From: Deltaproteobacteria bacterium
GTDB lineage: Bacteria; Desulfobacterota; Binatia; UBA12015
Length of the DNA stretch: 33,091 nt
Assembly: GCA_029262355.1 (NCBI GenBank)
Contig: JAJCZO010000295.1
Coordinates: forward strand, 1 to 33,091
Reading direction: 5' to 3'
Positions 1-7,596 of this stretch are shown piece after piece. Every line of letters starts with the position of its first letter. The stretch's first letter is position 1. The translations under genes and the position numbers were made by a program. The notes under the pieces were generated by a model. That model worked only from the letters and a program-made list of their open reading frames with translations. It did no database searches and was not told the DNA's origin.

Positions 1-26
1 TTCCCCCTCCACACCCAGACACGCAC

Positions 27-55
27 GGAGCCGCGCCGCCTACCGGCGCGGCTCC
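27..55 (-). terminator. GC hairpin downstream of the Cys-rich repeat gene
   Basis: A perfect 12-bp inverted repeat (27-38 against 44-55) with a 5-nt loop lies 13 nt beyond the stop codon of the minus-strand repeat protein. Its position fits transcription termination, but no T-tract follows it on the minus strand, so a Rho-independent terminator is not proven. It could equally be an mRNA-stabilising 3' hairpin. Confidence 0.5.
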
Positions 56-68
56 GCCTCGAATCAAG

Positions 69-2222
69 TTACGGGTTGCACTGCACCCGGTACGTCGCGC
101 TGGCGCTGCCGTTGAGCGCCGCCGAGCACGACGGGCGCGCGGTGCAACAGGACCCGATGCCGGCAGGCGGACAGCCCGTGACGGCACAACCGTCGCCGTC
201 TTCGCCGCCACTGCCGAAGCAGGCCGCGAAGCCGGAAGATCCGGTGACCGCGAAGGGCTGCGAGATCGTGCAAACCAAGTCGATGTTGTCGTTCGGGTTC
301 TGAATCGTGACCGAACATTCTGGCGAGAAGGAGTGCCCCTGAGAGCCACCGCCCCACTCCGCGCTGTCGAAGACGCCACCCCCGTTGCTCGAGTGCGAGA
401 ACGTATGGATCTTCGTGCCGCAATTGCAGATGTTGCCCGTACAGACGCTCGAGATGCAGTCCCCGCCGCCGCCGCACGTGTCGCCCAGCGAGCACGAAGC
501 ACCGCAGGCGCCGCCACAATCGGTGTCGGTCTCGTTCTGGTTCTGAACACCATCCGAGCAGTTCGGACTCGTGCAGGAACCGCCGGAACAGATGAAGCTC
601 GTGCAATCACTCCCCGAGCTACAGCCTCCTCCCGGCCCGCACGCACCGCAGGCCGAGCCGCCGCAATCGACGTCGGTCTCGTCCTGGTTCTGGACACCGT
701 CCGCACACGTTGCGGCCGCACACAGCCCGCCGCCACACACGCCGCTCGCGCAGTCCGAACCGGAGCCACACATCTCGCCCGTGCCGCATGCACCACAGGT
801 CGAGCCGCCGCAGTCGATGTCGGTCTCGTCTTGATTCTGGACGCCGTCCGAGCAGGTCGGCACCTGACACGAGCCGCCCGTGCACACCAGGCTCGCGCAA
901 TCGCTGCCGCTTGCGCACCCGCCACCGTCGGGGCACGAGACGCAGATCGCGCCCCCGCAATCGACGTCGGTCTCGTCCTGGTTCTGCGCACCGTCGCCAC
1001 AGCTCGGCGTCGTGCACGAGCCGCTCGAGCAGATCGTGCTCGTACAGTCGCCACCTACGCTACAACCCAAGCCGGGCCCGCACGCTGCACAGACGCTGCC
1101 CCCACAATCGACGTCCGTCTCGTCCCCATTTTGAACGCTGTCGCCACAGGCGGGGGGCTGACAGATGTTGAGGGAGCAGACACCGCTCTGACAATCGGTG
1201 CCCGCGCTGCATGCATCGCCGTTGGAGCAGGCCACGCACGTCGCGCCGCCGCAATCGACGTCGGTCTCGTCCTGATTGTTGACGCCATCGGAACAGGTCG
1301 GCACCTGACAGACGTTCCCGGTGCAGACGCCGCTGGTGCAGTCGCCGGCAAGCACGCAACTCTCGCCGTCGAGACAGCCGGCGCAGCTCAGGCCGCCACA
1401 ATCGACATCGGTTTCGTCCTGGTTCTGCACGACGTCGGTGCAGGTTGGCGTCTGACATACGTCACCCGTACAGACGGCGCTCGTGCAGTCGGTCGGGACC
1501 CCACACGCGAGCCCGTCCGAGCACGGACCACACGTGGGGCCGCCGCAATCTACGTCCGTCTCGTCACCGTTCATGAACCCGTCGGCGCAGTCGGTCGGAC
1601 AGGTCACGGGCTGGCCGTCCTTCAGCGTGAGCTTGAAGCCGAGGCCTCCAGCGATGACTCTGTGGATGATCTTGCTGCCGTCCGCTTCAGAGAACCGCGT
1701 GCAGCTGCGGTTGTTCGACGAGTCGATGCCGTTGTTTACGACGAACACGACCGTCAGGCCGCCGCCACCAGGAGCCGGTGCTGTCGAGATGTCGATCCCG
1801 CCCTTGTCCTTCGCCGAGACGACGTAGCCCTTGCCGGCCTTCACCACCGCAGCCCTCACCGCGCTCGGACCCGCCGGCGCCAGCTTGTTCAGAAATTTGA
1901 CGACCGTGTCGGTGTTCTTGATCCACGGGAACGGCAGGTCGATGTTCGACCCGTTCGCCGAGTTGTCCGTGTAATAGATCCGCACCAGGCCCGTGAGTTC
2001 CGCAGGATCACCCGACGGGCCCGCGGTGACCGCGCCGTCCTTCGACTTGATCACCAGCTTCGAGGTGCCATTGAGCGCCGTCTTGTCGACGATGACGACC
2101 CTCTTTGCGGTCACGCCAACGTCGGCGGCGATCACGAGGGTTGGACCAGCTACGATTGCCGCAAGTACGATTGCCGCAAGAAAGAGCAGGGAGAGATAGG
2201 GGCGGGAACGGCGAGCAAGCAC
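69..2222 (-). CDS. Secreted Cys-rich protein with eight tandem repeats
   Basis: Predicted exported surface or adhesion-type protein of 717 residues. The GTG at 2222 is preferred because AGGAGG sits 4 nt upstream and it gives a compact signal peptide (basic LARRSR, then a Leu/Ala/Ile core ending near VIAADV). An ATG at 2267 would add 15 Arg-rich residues. Residues about 35-208 form a non-repetitive domain that I cannot name. Residues about 212-603 hold eight repeats of about 49 residues built around NQDETDVDCGG, each with about seven cysteines. A Cys-containing C-terminal domain of about 110 residues follows. The acidic DETDVD core resembles calcium-binding loops, which is inference. Such repeats occur in exported proteins of deltaproteobacteria and relatives. 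No sorting tail or transmembrane anchor is visible at the C-terminus, which ends in VQCNP. Confidence 0.85.
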   Translation of the reverse strand: MLARRSRPYLSLLFLAAIVLAAIVAGPTLVIAADVGVTAKRVVIVDKTALNGTSKLVIKSKDGAVTAGPSGDPAELTGLVRIYYTDNSANGSNIDLPFPWIKNTDTVVKFLNKLAPAGPSAVRAAVVKAGKGYVVSAKDKGGIDISTAPAPGGGGLTVVFVVNNGIDSSNNRSCTRFSEADGSKIIHRVIAGGLGFKLTLKDGQPVTCPTDCADGFMNGDETDVDCGGPTCGPCSDGLACGVPTDCTSAVCTGDVCQTPTCTDVVQNQDETDVDCGGLSCAGCLDGESCVLAGDCTSGVCTGNVCQVPTCSDGVNNQDETDVDCGGATCVACSNGDACSAGTDCQSGVCSLNICQPPACGDSVQNGDETDVDCGGSVCAACGPGLGCSVGGDCTSTICSSGSCTTPSCGDGAQNQDETDVDCGGAICVSCPDGGGCASGSDCASLVCTGGSCQVPTCSDGVQNQDETDIDCGGSTCGACGTGEMCGSGSDCASGVCGGGLCAAATCADGVQNQDETDVDCGGSACGACGPGGGCSSGSDCTSFICSGGSCTSPNCSDGVQNQNETDTDCGGACGASCSLGDTCGGGGDCISSVCTGNICNCGTKIHTFSHSSNGGGVFDSAEWGGGSQGHSFSPECSVTIQNPNDNIDLVCTISQPFAVTGSSGFAACFGSGGEDGDGCAVTGCPPAGIGSCCTARPSCSAALNGSASATYRVQCNP
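414..1589 (-). repeat. Eight tandem about 147-nt coding repeats
   Basis: Eight in-frame units of about 147 nt within the Cys-rich gene. On the plus strand the most conserved stretch reads like cgacgtcggtctcgtcctgg and recurs near 525, 667, 815, 960, 1107, 1255, 1402 and 1550. Units differ at many synonymous and some coding positions, so the array is not freshly amplified. Absence of stops in the other frames of this array produces a long spurious antisense reading frame. Confidence 0.85.
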
Positions 2223-2267
2223 GAGTCCTCCTGGGAGTACGGGCGCGGATGAACGTCTGCGCCTCAT

Positions 2268-2469
2268 TTGATGCCATGCGTTACCCTAAACGAACGATCG
2301 TTGGCAACGACTTTTCGTAGCACCGGGGAGAAAATAGCGTGACAGATCGTCACTTTACGGCGTCTGCGAAACCTGGCGCACGACCACCCCCACCGCAAGT
2401 GGGCTCCGGCGCAGGAGAATCGCCCCGCGGCCTGGACCGCGGCCTCCGGAACTGGCAGATACCCGCGAC
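2268..2469. promoter_or_regulatory. Divergent intergenic region with two palindromes
   Basis: Spacer of about 200 nt between the divergent Cys-rich repeat gene and the GST-like gene. Its central part (about 2285-2355) is more AT-rich than its surroundings. It holds a perfect 10-bp palindrome aacgatcgtt (2293-2302) and an inverted repeat gtgac-N5-gtcac (2339-2353), either of which could be a regulator site. I could not place a convincing -35/-10 pair for either direction. The rest holds nothing recognisable. Confidence 0.35.
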
Positions 2470-3468
2470 ATGTCAGACAAGTATCGAATCTTTGGTGCGG
2501 AGCTGTCTCCCTATTCCGTCAAAACGCGGTCGTACTACCGGTACAAGGGAATCCCGCACGAGTGGATCTCACGCAGCGCCGATACGATGGCCGAGTACCA
2601 GAAGTACGCTCGCCTGCCGATCATCCCCGCCGTCGCGACCCCGGAGGACGAGGGACTGCAAGACTCCACGCCCATCCTCGAAGCGATGGAAGCGAAGTTC
2701 GCCGAGCCGTCGACCCACCCGCCCGGCGCAGCGATGAAGTTTCTCTCCGAGCTTCTCGAGGACTTCGGCGACGAGTGGGCGAACAAATGGATGTTCCACT
2801 ACCGCTGGGCGGACGAAGCCGACCAGAGATCGGCCGCAGAAAGGCTCGTCGCGGCGATGATGCCGAAGGCCTCGGCCGAAGAGCGCGCCCCGCTGGCGGA
2901 CCAGATCCGGGAGCGCATGGTCGGACGCGTCGGAGTCGTCGGCTCCAATGAGCACACCGCCCCGATCATCGAGGCATCGTTCGCCAACGGCATCGATCTC
3001 CTCGAAAAGCACCTCGCCAGCCGGCCGTACCTGTTCGGCGCGCGGCCCTGCTTCGCCGACTTCGGGCTCTGGGGGCAGATTTACAACGCATGGACCGACC
3101 CTACGTGCGGCGGGCTTCTCGCCGACAGATCCGCCGTCCGCCAGTGGATCAATCGGATGCTGAACCCGAAAGCGGAGGGAGAGTTCGAGAATTGGACCTC
3201 TCTCGCGCCGACCCTCGAGCCGTTCCTGCAACAGGAAGTCCGGCCGTACCTCATCTGGGCCTCCGCCATCGCCGATGCGATTGGTTCCGGGGCCGACCAA
3301 ATCGCGGTCGATCTCGACGGCAAGGCGTGGTCCCAGACGGTGGGCGGCCCGCAGAAGTACCACGCGAAGTCACTGAAGGAGCTTCGTCGGAAGTACGCCG
3401 AAGTGAGTCGCGACGGTGAGTTGCGCGCCATCCTCGAACGCGCCGGCTGTCTCGCGGCGCTCGCCTGA
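2470..3468 (+). CDS. Glutathione S-transferase family protein
   Basis: 332-residue cytosolic GST-like protein, longer than the usual 200-230. Residues 1-75 look like the thioredoxin-fold domain: SPYS at 13-16 occupies the active-site position (SPFC/SPYS-type), P53 in LPIIP fits the cis-proline, and D65-S66 fits the glutathione gamma-glutamyl contact. Residues about 85-230 form the helical C-terminal domain, including PYLFGARPCFADFGLWGQ, a typical GST C-terminal signature. An extension of about 100 residues follows. Expected role is glutathione conjugation, isomerisation or dehalogenation of an electrophile, substrate unknown. ATG start with only a weak ribosome site. It stands alone on this strand and converges with the SRPBCC gene 21 nt downstream. 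Confidence 0.85.
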   Translation: MSDKYRIFGAELSPYSVKTRSYYRYKGIPHEWISRSADTMAEYQKYARLPIIPAVATPEDEGLQDSTPILEAMEAKFAEPSTHPPGAAMKFLSELLEDFGDEWANKWMFHYRWADEADQRSAAERLVAAMMPKASAEERAPLADQIRERMVGRVGVVGSNEHTAPIIEASFANGIDLLEKHLASRPYLFGARPCFADFGLWGQIYNAWTDPTCGGLLADRSAVRQWINRMLNPKAEGEFENWTSLAPTLEPFLQQEVRPYLIWASAIADAIGSGADQIAVDLDGKAWSQTVGGPQKYHAKSLKELRRKYAEVSRDGELRAILERAGCLAALA

Positions 3469-3489
3469 CCGTGCCGCGAACCTTTGATC

Positions 3490-3903
3490 TCACGCGACGC
3501 CGAGGTTCTCTTTGATCCAACCGATCATCACGGCGTAGAGCCCATCGAACTGGGCCCCGACTTCCTCGGCGCTCGCGCCACTCGGGGCGTAGGTGCACGT
3601 CCAGTCGAGCTCGCTCCGCCCGGCGCCTGCGGAGGTGACCGTCATGATCGCGTGGTAGTCGGTCGCCGGGACGGGAAGGCCTTCATCGATCGTGTACCCG
3701 AGCTTCATGTTCGTATCATCGACGCTCTCGAGCCGCTCGCGGACCGCGCCGCCCATGAGCACGCGCACCATGCCCACGCCGTCACCTTCAACGGTCGCCT
3801 CATCGCCCCCGGGGATCCAGGGTACGTTGCCGAAGTCTCGTACGAGCCCCCAGAGCCTCTCTGCCGGAACCGCGATTTCTGCCTTGACTGTCGTCTGCCC
3901 CAC
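3490..3903 (-). CDS. SRPBCC (START/Bet v1-like) domain protein
   Basis: 137-residue single-domain protein of the polyketide cyclase/dehydrase or PYR/PYL-like SRPBCC superfamily. The sequence opens with the family pattern of a beta strand, then PAERLWGLVRDFGNVPWI and a GDGVGMVRVL strand pair. It ends with the long C-terminal helix (FDGLYAVMIGWIKENL) that closes the hydrophobic pocket. It probably binds a hydrophobic ligand or acts as a small cyclase or lipid-binding protein; no catalytic residue can be assigned. GTG start, following the D-2-hydroxyacid dehydrogenase stop by 18 nt, so the two genes are likely co-transcribed. Confidence 0.8.
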   Translation of the reverse strand: MGQTTVKAEIAVPAERLWGLVRDFGNVPWIPGGDEATVEGDGVGMVRVLMGGAVRERLESVDDTNMKLGYTIDEGLPVPATDYHAIMTVTSAGAGRSELDWTCTYAPSGASAEEVGAQFDGLYAVMIGWIKENLGVA

Positions 3904-3921
3904 GAACCTAGTGGTAACGAT

Positions 3922-4989
3922 TCAAGGGTCGCGGCGGAAGCCCAGCGCATCCATGTCGACGACGTTCTTCAGCGGCTCTCCGGTCGCGTAGCGACGCAGG
4001 TTCTCGGCGAAAAGATCGAAGAGATCTTGTACGTACCGGTCGACGGCGACCGCCGCGTGCGGCGATAGATAGGTATTCGGCAGCTCCCAGAAGGGACTCG
4101 ACTCCGGCAGCGGCTCCTCGTCGAAAACATCGAGGATCGCGGCGCCGAGATGCCCGCTTTGCATCGCGGCGACGAGCGCGGCGGCATCCACGAGCGGCCC
4201 GCGAGCCACATTGACCAGGACTGCACCCGGGCGCATGGCCGCCAGGGCCGCGGCGTCGATGAGCCCCTCGGTCTCCGGGGTGTGCGGAGCCGCCACCACG
4301 ACACTGTCGCATTGACCGAGGATCGCGTGCAGCTGCTCCGGCCCGAAAAGCTCATCGGCAAACGGGGACGTCATGCCGGGCCGGTACGATCGCTTCATCG
4401 CGAGCACCCGGATACCGAAGGCCTGCGCCCGGATCGCAACGGCTTCCCCGATCGCGCCGAGCCCGATGATCCCCATCGTCGTCGCACCGAACGTACGGCC
4501 GTGCGCCGCCGCCCAGCGATGTTCACGTTGCGCCTCGTCGATCAGGCGGAAGTTCTTCCACACCTGGAGCAACCGCCCCATCACGAACTCGGAGATCGAC
4601 CGCGCCCCCAACCCCGACGAGTTCGTGACGAAAACCCGATCCGACGACACCCCCGAAGCCACCCAACCGTCGACTCCCGCGCCGACGGAGTGAATCCACT
4701 TGAGCCGCGGTGCGAGAGCCATGAGACCGCGCGAAGTATGCAGACCGATCAGCACCTCGGCCCGCGCGAGCGCGTCCTTTCGCTCGGCGGCCACACTCAT
4801 CCCCCACGCCGGAGGCTCGGCATGCGGCTCGGCGGGAGACGGCGAGAGCCAATCCGCTCCGGGATCGACCGGCAGGAGGATCGGTTCGATGCGAGGATGG
4901 ATCGCCCGCAGCCCGTCCAAGCTTGCGTGGTCGTGCAGGGCGGGGAAGCCCAGGCACACGATGATCGGTTCAGACGCCTCGGAAGCCAT
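3922..4989 (-). CDS. D-2-hydroxyacid dehydrogenase, NAD(P)-dependent
   Basis: 355-residue member of the D-isomer-specific 2-hydroxyacid dehydrogenase family, which interconverts 2-oxoacids and D-2-hydroxyacids with NAD(P)H. Visible signatures are the Rossmann motif GLGAIG (176-181), the catalytic Arg in NVARGPLVD (R263), the acid in DVFDEEPLP (E292) and the catalytic His in LSPHAA (H311). After the Rossmann beta2 strand, MKRSYR (198-203) suggests NADPH rather than NADH, by inference from the basic residues. The ATG at 4989 is chosen because AGAAGG lies about 11 nt upstream; a GTG at 5001 would overlap that site. It is divergent from the NIPSNAP genes across 77 nt and upstream of the SRPBCC gene. 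The substrate is not determinable. Confidence 0.88.
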   Translation of the reverse strand: MASEASEPIIVCLGFPALHDHASLDGLRAIHPRIEPILLPVDPGADWLSPSPAEPHAEPPAWGMSVAAERKDALARAEVLIGLHTSRGLMALAPRLKWIHSVGAGVDGWVASGVSSDRVFVTNSSGLGARSISEFVMGRLLQVWKNFRLIDEAQREHRWAAAHGRTFGATTMGIIGLGAIGEAVAIRAQAFGIRVLAMKRSYRPGMTSPFADELFGPEQLHAILGQCDSVVVAAPHTPETEGLIDAAALAAMRPGAVLVNVARGPLVDAAALVAAMQSGHLGAAILDVFDEEPLPESSPFWELPNTYLSPHAAVAVDRYVQDLFDLFAENLRRYATGEPLKNVVDMDALGFRRDP

Positions 4990-5066
4990 GGATGGACGCA
5001 CCTTCTAGTCGCCACGCCCTCGCTTGTCATGCCCCGTTGGGTCTGATCGTATCGCGTTCGGCGACC

Positions 5067-5747
5067 ATGGCGATCTACGTGTTCGAAACCATCGACGTGA
5101 CGGGAGCCGGGCGCGGTGCACTCATCGATCGGTACCAGACCGGCTGGGGGCCCCATCTCGAAGACGAGTTCGGCATCCGGCTGGTCGGAATCTGGGCCAC
5201 CGGGGGCAGCACGGCGAACTGGCCGGAGGCCAACGTCCTGTGGGAGATGGATGACTGGGAACAGTTCGGCCGCGCGCAGGGCGCTCGGTTCCCGCTCGAG
5301 GAGAAAGACCCGTACGGCTGTGAACTCGAGCGCCACGCCCTTGCCCTGCGGTCAGGCGGCCGGCACGACCTTCTCGTCGGGGCCGCGTTCTGCCCAAGCC
5401 GCGCACAGATCCGGGCGGAAGACCGCGCGGGGCCCGTCGTGCTGCGAGAGAACGTGCGCAGCCGCGGGGGCCGCTTCCCCGACTACCATGCCGCCCTCGA
5501 GTCGGACTACATCCCGCTCGCTACCTCACGCGGCATCAGACTGCTCGGCGCGTACCGCCACTCGTTACGCCCGAACGTCGGTATGAACCTCTGGTCGTTC
5601 CGCGACTGGGCACACATCTGCGAAACCATGGAGACGATCGAGACCGATCCAGAGCGAAACGCGTGGACCGCACGCGAGCACGAACTGCTCGAGGACACCG
5701 AAGGCTGGCTGCTCGCCACCCCACCGGCCGTCGCACTCGGAACCTGA
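5067..5747 (+). CDS. Double-domain NIPSNAP-like protein, copy 1
   Basis: 226-residue protein with two ferredoxin-like (dimeric alpha-beta barrel) units. Residues 1-75 begin MAIYVFETIDV and contain a GIRLVGIWATGG strand and a WEMDDWEQF segment. Residues about 125-205 repeat the pattern with GIRLLGAYRHS and LWSFRDWAHI. This layout is that of NIPSNAP/EthD-type small proteins, which often accompany catabolic oxidoreductases; an enzymatic role is uncertain. The ATG at 5067 matches the start of the paralogue that follows (MAIYLHE). The upstream in-frame ATG at 4992 would add 25 atypical residues across the divergent promoter region. It is likely the first gene of a plus-strand operon with copy 2 and the SDR gene. 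Confidence 0.75.
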   Translation: MAIYVFETIDVTGAGRGALIDRYQTGWGPHLEDEFGIRLVGIWATGGSTANWPEANVLWEMDDWEQFGRAQGARFPLEEKDPYGCELERHALALRSGGRHDLLVGAAFCPSRAQIRAEDRAGPVVLRENVRSRGGRFPDYHAALESDYIPLATSRGIRLLGAYRHSLRPNVGMNLWSFRDWAHICETMETIETDPERNAWTAREHELLEDTEGWLLATPPAVALGT

Positions 5748-5754
5748 GGCCGAC

Positions 5755-6447
5755 GTGGCGATCTACCTGCACGAGATCATTCACGTCGTTCCCGGGCGCG
5801 AAGACGAGTACATGGCGAGCGTCCTGTCGCTCGGGTTCATCCCCGCGCGACGGCGCGCTGGCGTGAAACACTCGCCTTCGCTTGGACAGTTCCGAACCGC
5901 GCAACACTCCGGCCACTCCCCGAAGGTGATCAACATCTGGCAACACGAAGGATGGAACACGCTCACCGGCGCCCTCGCCCGCCAGTTTCAGGATCAGCAA
6001 CGAGACAGCAACATGGAGGCGTGGTGGACAGCGAACACCGACCTTCGCCGCGGTGGCCACGACCGCGTTTTGCTCCCGACCGACTACACGAGAGACCAAG
6101 AAGGACTTGCGCGCGACGGCGTCCGCGGCCGGGTATTCGTCCAGGAGATCGTGAAGCTCCCCCTCGGCGAGCCCCCTGGGTACCTGGAGCGCCTGGGTGC
6201 CCTGCAGGCCGTCTTCGGCCAACTCGGTTGGGACGTCGTCGGGGCCTACCGCGTCGCATGGCGCCCCCGCGAAGCCCTCGTCCTCTGGGCTCTCCCGGAC
6301 TGGGAGAGCCTCGGAAGCCTCCACGAAGCCGCGGCGGCGGACCCCAGGCTACGAGACTGGAACGACTACAAGGACAACGTCGTGCAGGACCTGGACGAGA
6401 TGATCCTCTTGCCAGGTCGGATGAATCCGCTCGCGTTGCGGGAATGA
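5755..6447 (+). CDS. Double-domain NIPSNAP-like protein, copy 2
   Basis: 230-residue paralogue of the preceding gene, also made of two alpha-beta barrel units. The first unit begins MAIYLHEIIHVVPGREDEY; the second, from about residue 128, has FVQEIVKLPLGEP, then VVGAYRVAW and LWALPDWESL. A GTG start is preceded by TGAGG at good spacing and lies 7 nt after the stop of copy 1, whose stop codon is part of that site, so translation is probably coupled. The first unit carries an extra segment (about 45-95, including INIWQHEGWNTL and MEAWWTANTDL) not seen in copy 1. Role is inferred only from fold and context: a companion of the SDR enzyme downstream. Confidence 0.75.
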   Translation: MAIYLHEIIHVVPGREDEYMASVLSLGFIPARRRAGVKHSPSLGQFRTAQHSGHSPKVINIWQHEGWNTLTGALARQFQDQQRDSNMEAWWTANTDLRRGGHDRVLLPTDYTRDQEGLARDGVRGRVFVQEIVKLPLGEPPGYLERLGALQAVFGQLGWDVVGAYRVAWRPREALVLWALPDWESLGSLHEAAAADPRLRDWNDYKDNVVQDLDEMILLPGRMNPLALRE

Positions 6448-6475
6448 TCACGCCAGGCCCGAGGAAAGGGGCACC

Positions 6476-7270
6476 ATGAGACTCCAAGACAAGGTCGCAA
6501 TCGTCGTCGGGGCCGGACAAACCCCCGGAGAGACCATCGGCAACGGTCGCGCGACGGCGCTCCTCTACGCCCGTGAAGGCGCGCGCGTGCTCCTGGTCGA
6601 CCGACGGCTCGAGTCCGCCGAAGAAACCCTTGCACAAATCACCGCGGAGGGCGGCGAAGCAGTCGCTCTCGAAGCCGATGCCACGAGCAGCGCCGACTGC
6701 CAACGAATCGCCGAGACGTGCGTCGAGAAGTTCGGGCGCATCGACGTCCTCCAGAACAACGTGGGCATCGGGCACGGCGATGCGAGCGTGATGCGCATCG
6801 AAGAAACCGCGTGGGACCACATCTTCAACGTCAACTTGAAGACGGTGTTCCTCGCGTGCAAGCACGTACTGCCGAAAATGCGCTCCCAGAAGAGTGGCGC
6901 GATCGTGAACATCTCCTCGGTCGCCGCCGTCGCGGCGATGCCGCTGGCCGCGTACAAGACATCCAAGGCCGCGGTGAATGCGCTCACGGAGCAGATGGCG
7001 ATCGCAAACGCGAAGCACGGCATCCGGGTGAACGCGATCATGCCCGGGCTGATGAACACCCCGATGGCCATCGAAACGATCTCGAAAGCGGCGGGGATTC
7101 CCCGTGACACGCTCATTGAACGGCGCGACGCCCAGGTGCCCCTTCGCGGGAAGATGGGGACGGCGTGGGACGTCGCCAACGCGTCTCTCTTCCTCGCCTC
7201 GGACGAAGCCGCATTCGTCACTGGTGCGATCCTGCCGGTGGACGGAGGGCAGTCGGTCAAAGTCGGCTAG
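6476..7270 (+). CDS. Short-chain dehydrogenase/reductase (classical SDR)
   Basis: 264-residue NAD(P)-dependent SDR of classical length. The catalytic tetrad is complete: N120 in NVNLKT, S147/S148 in NISS, Y160 and K164 in YKTSK. NNVG (94-97) matches the NNAG motif, and PVDGGQ near the C-terminus is typical. The glycine-rich loop is unusual: GAGQTPGETIGNGRA (12-26) is longer than the usual TGxxxGIG. An Asp at the end of beta2 (VDRR, D42) favours NAD. The start follows a purine-rich AGGGG about 5 nt upstream, and the gene lies 28 nt downstream of NIPSNAP copy 2, so it is in the same operon. It probably oxidises a secondary alcohol or reduces a ketone in the local catabolic pathway; substrate unknown. 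Confidence 0.9.
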   Translation: MRLQDKVAIVVGAGQTPGETIGNGRATALLYAREGARVLLVDRRLESAEETLAQITAEGGEAVALEADATSSADCQRIAETCVEKFGRIDVLQNNVGIGHGDASVMRIEETAWDHIFNVNLKTVFLACKHVLPKMRSQKSGAIVNISSVAAVAAMPLAAYKTSKAAVNALTEQMAIANAKHGIRVNAIMPGLMNTPMAIETISKAAGIPRDTLIERRDAQVPLRGKMGTAWDVANASLFLASDEAAFVTGAILPVDGGQSVKVG

Positions 7271-7276
7271 GGCGAA

Positions 7277-7292
7277 GCGACGACACCGTCGC
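7277..7292. terminator. Small hairpin between convergent SDR and YhbY genes
   Basis: A 6-bp perfect stem (7277-7282 with 7287-7292) and a 4-nt acac loop sit in the 29-nt gap between two convergent genes. Position suggests a bidirectional terminator, but the stem is short and there is no T-tract on either side. Confidence 0.3.
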
Positions 7293-7299
7293 GCGGAGG

Positions 7300-7596
7300 C
7301 TACGGGACCTGGAGCCGCGGCAGGTCGGGGTGCACGCGATACAGCAACAAGGTGTGCCCCAGAGTCTGCACCACCTCGGCGCCGGTCGCCGTCGCCAGGG
7401 CCGCTCCCACTTCCTCCCGATCGGCCGGGCACTCGCCTCCGCGGCGGACCTTGATGAGCTCGTGCGTGAGAAGCGCTTCTTCCGTCGCTGCGATCACCGC
7501 AGCGGTAACCCCACCCTTCCCGACCTGCAGCACCGGCTCGAGCGAATGCCCGAGCCCGCGGAGGTGACGACGTTGCTTTCCGGTCAAGGCGCTCAT
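7300..7596 (-). CDS. YhbY/CRS1-family RNA-binding protein
   Basis: 98-residue protein consisting of one CRM (YhbY) domain. It opens LTGKQRRHLRGLGHSLEPVLQVGKGG, the GxG-containing loop region of the family, followed by the helix EEALLTHELIKVR and a C-terminal strand with LGHTLLLYR. The family binds RNA and is associated with large-subunit ribosome maturation. The ATG at 7596 overlaps the stop of the upstream CoA-transferase (ATGA) and has AGGGG 7 nt upstream, so it is chosen over the in-frame ATG at 7602. Placing a ribosome-associated gene directly behind a CoA-transferase by translational coupling is odd and may simply be an operon accretion. Confidence 0.88.
   Translation of the reverse strand: MSALTGKQRRHLRGLGHSLEPVLQVGKGGVTAAVIAATEEALLTHELIKVRRGGECPADREEVGAALATATGAEVVQTLGHTLLLYRVHPDLPRLQVP

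Noticed and set aside
414..1589. Repeats as a possible CRISPR array
   Set aside because: Units are about 147 nt, in frame, diverged, and translate to Cys-rich protein repeats; no short identical repeats with unique spacers and no cas genes.
333..2252. Long plus-strand open frame opposite the Cys-rich repeat gene
   Set aside because: It is a shadow of the 147-nt repeats, which lack stops in this phase; its product is Ala/Arg-rich with no family features, and the minus-strand protein has a signal peptide and conserved repeats.
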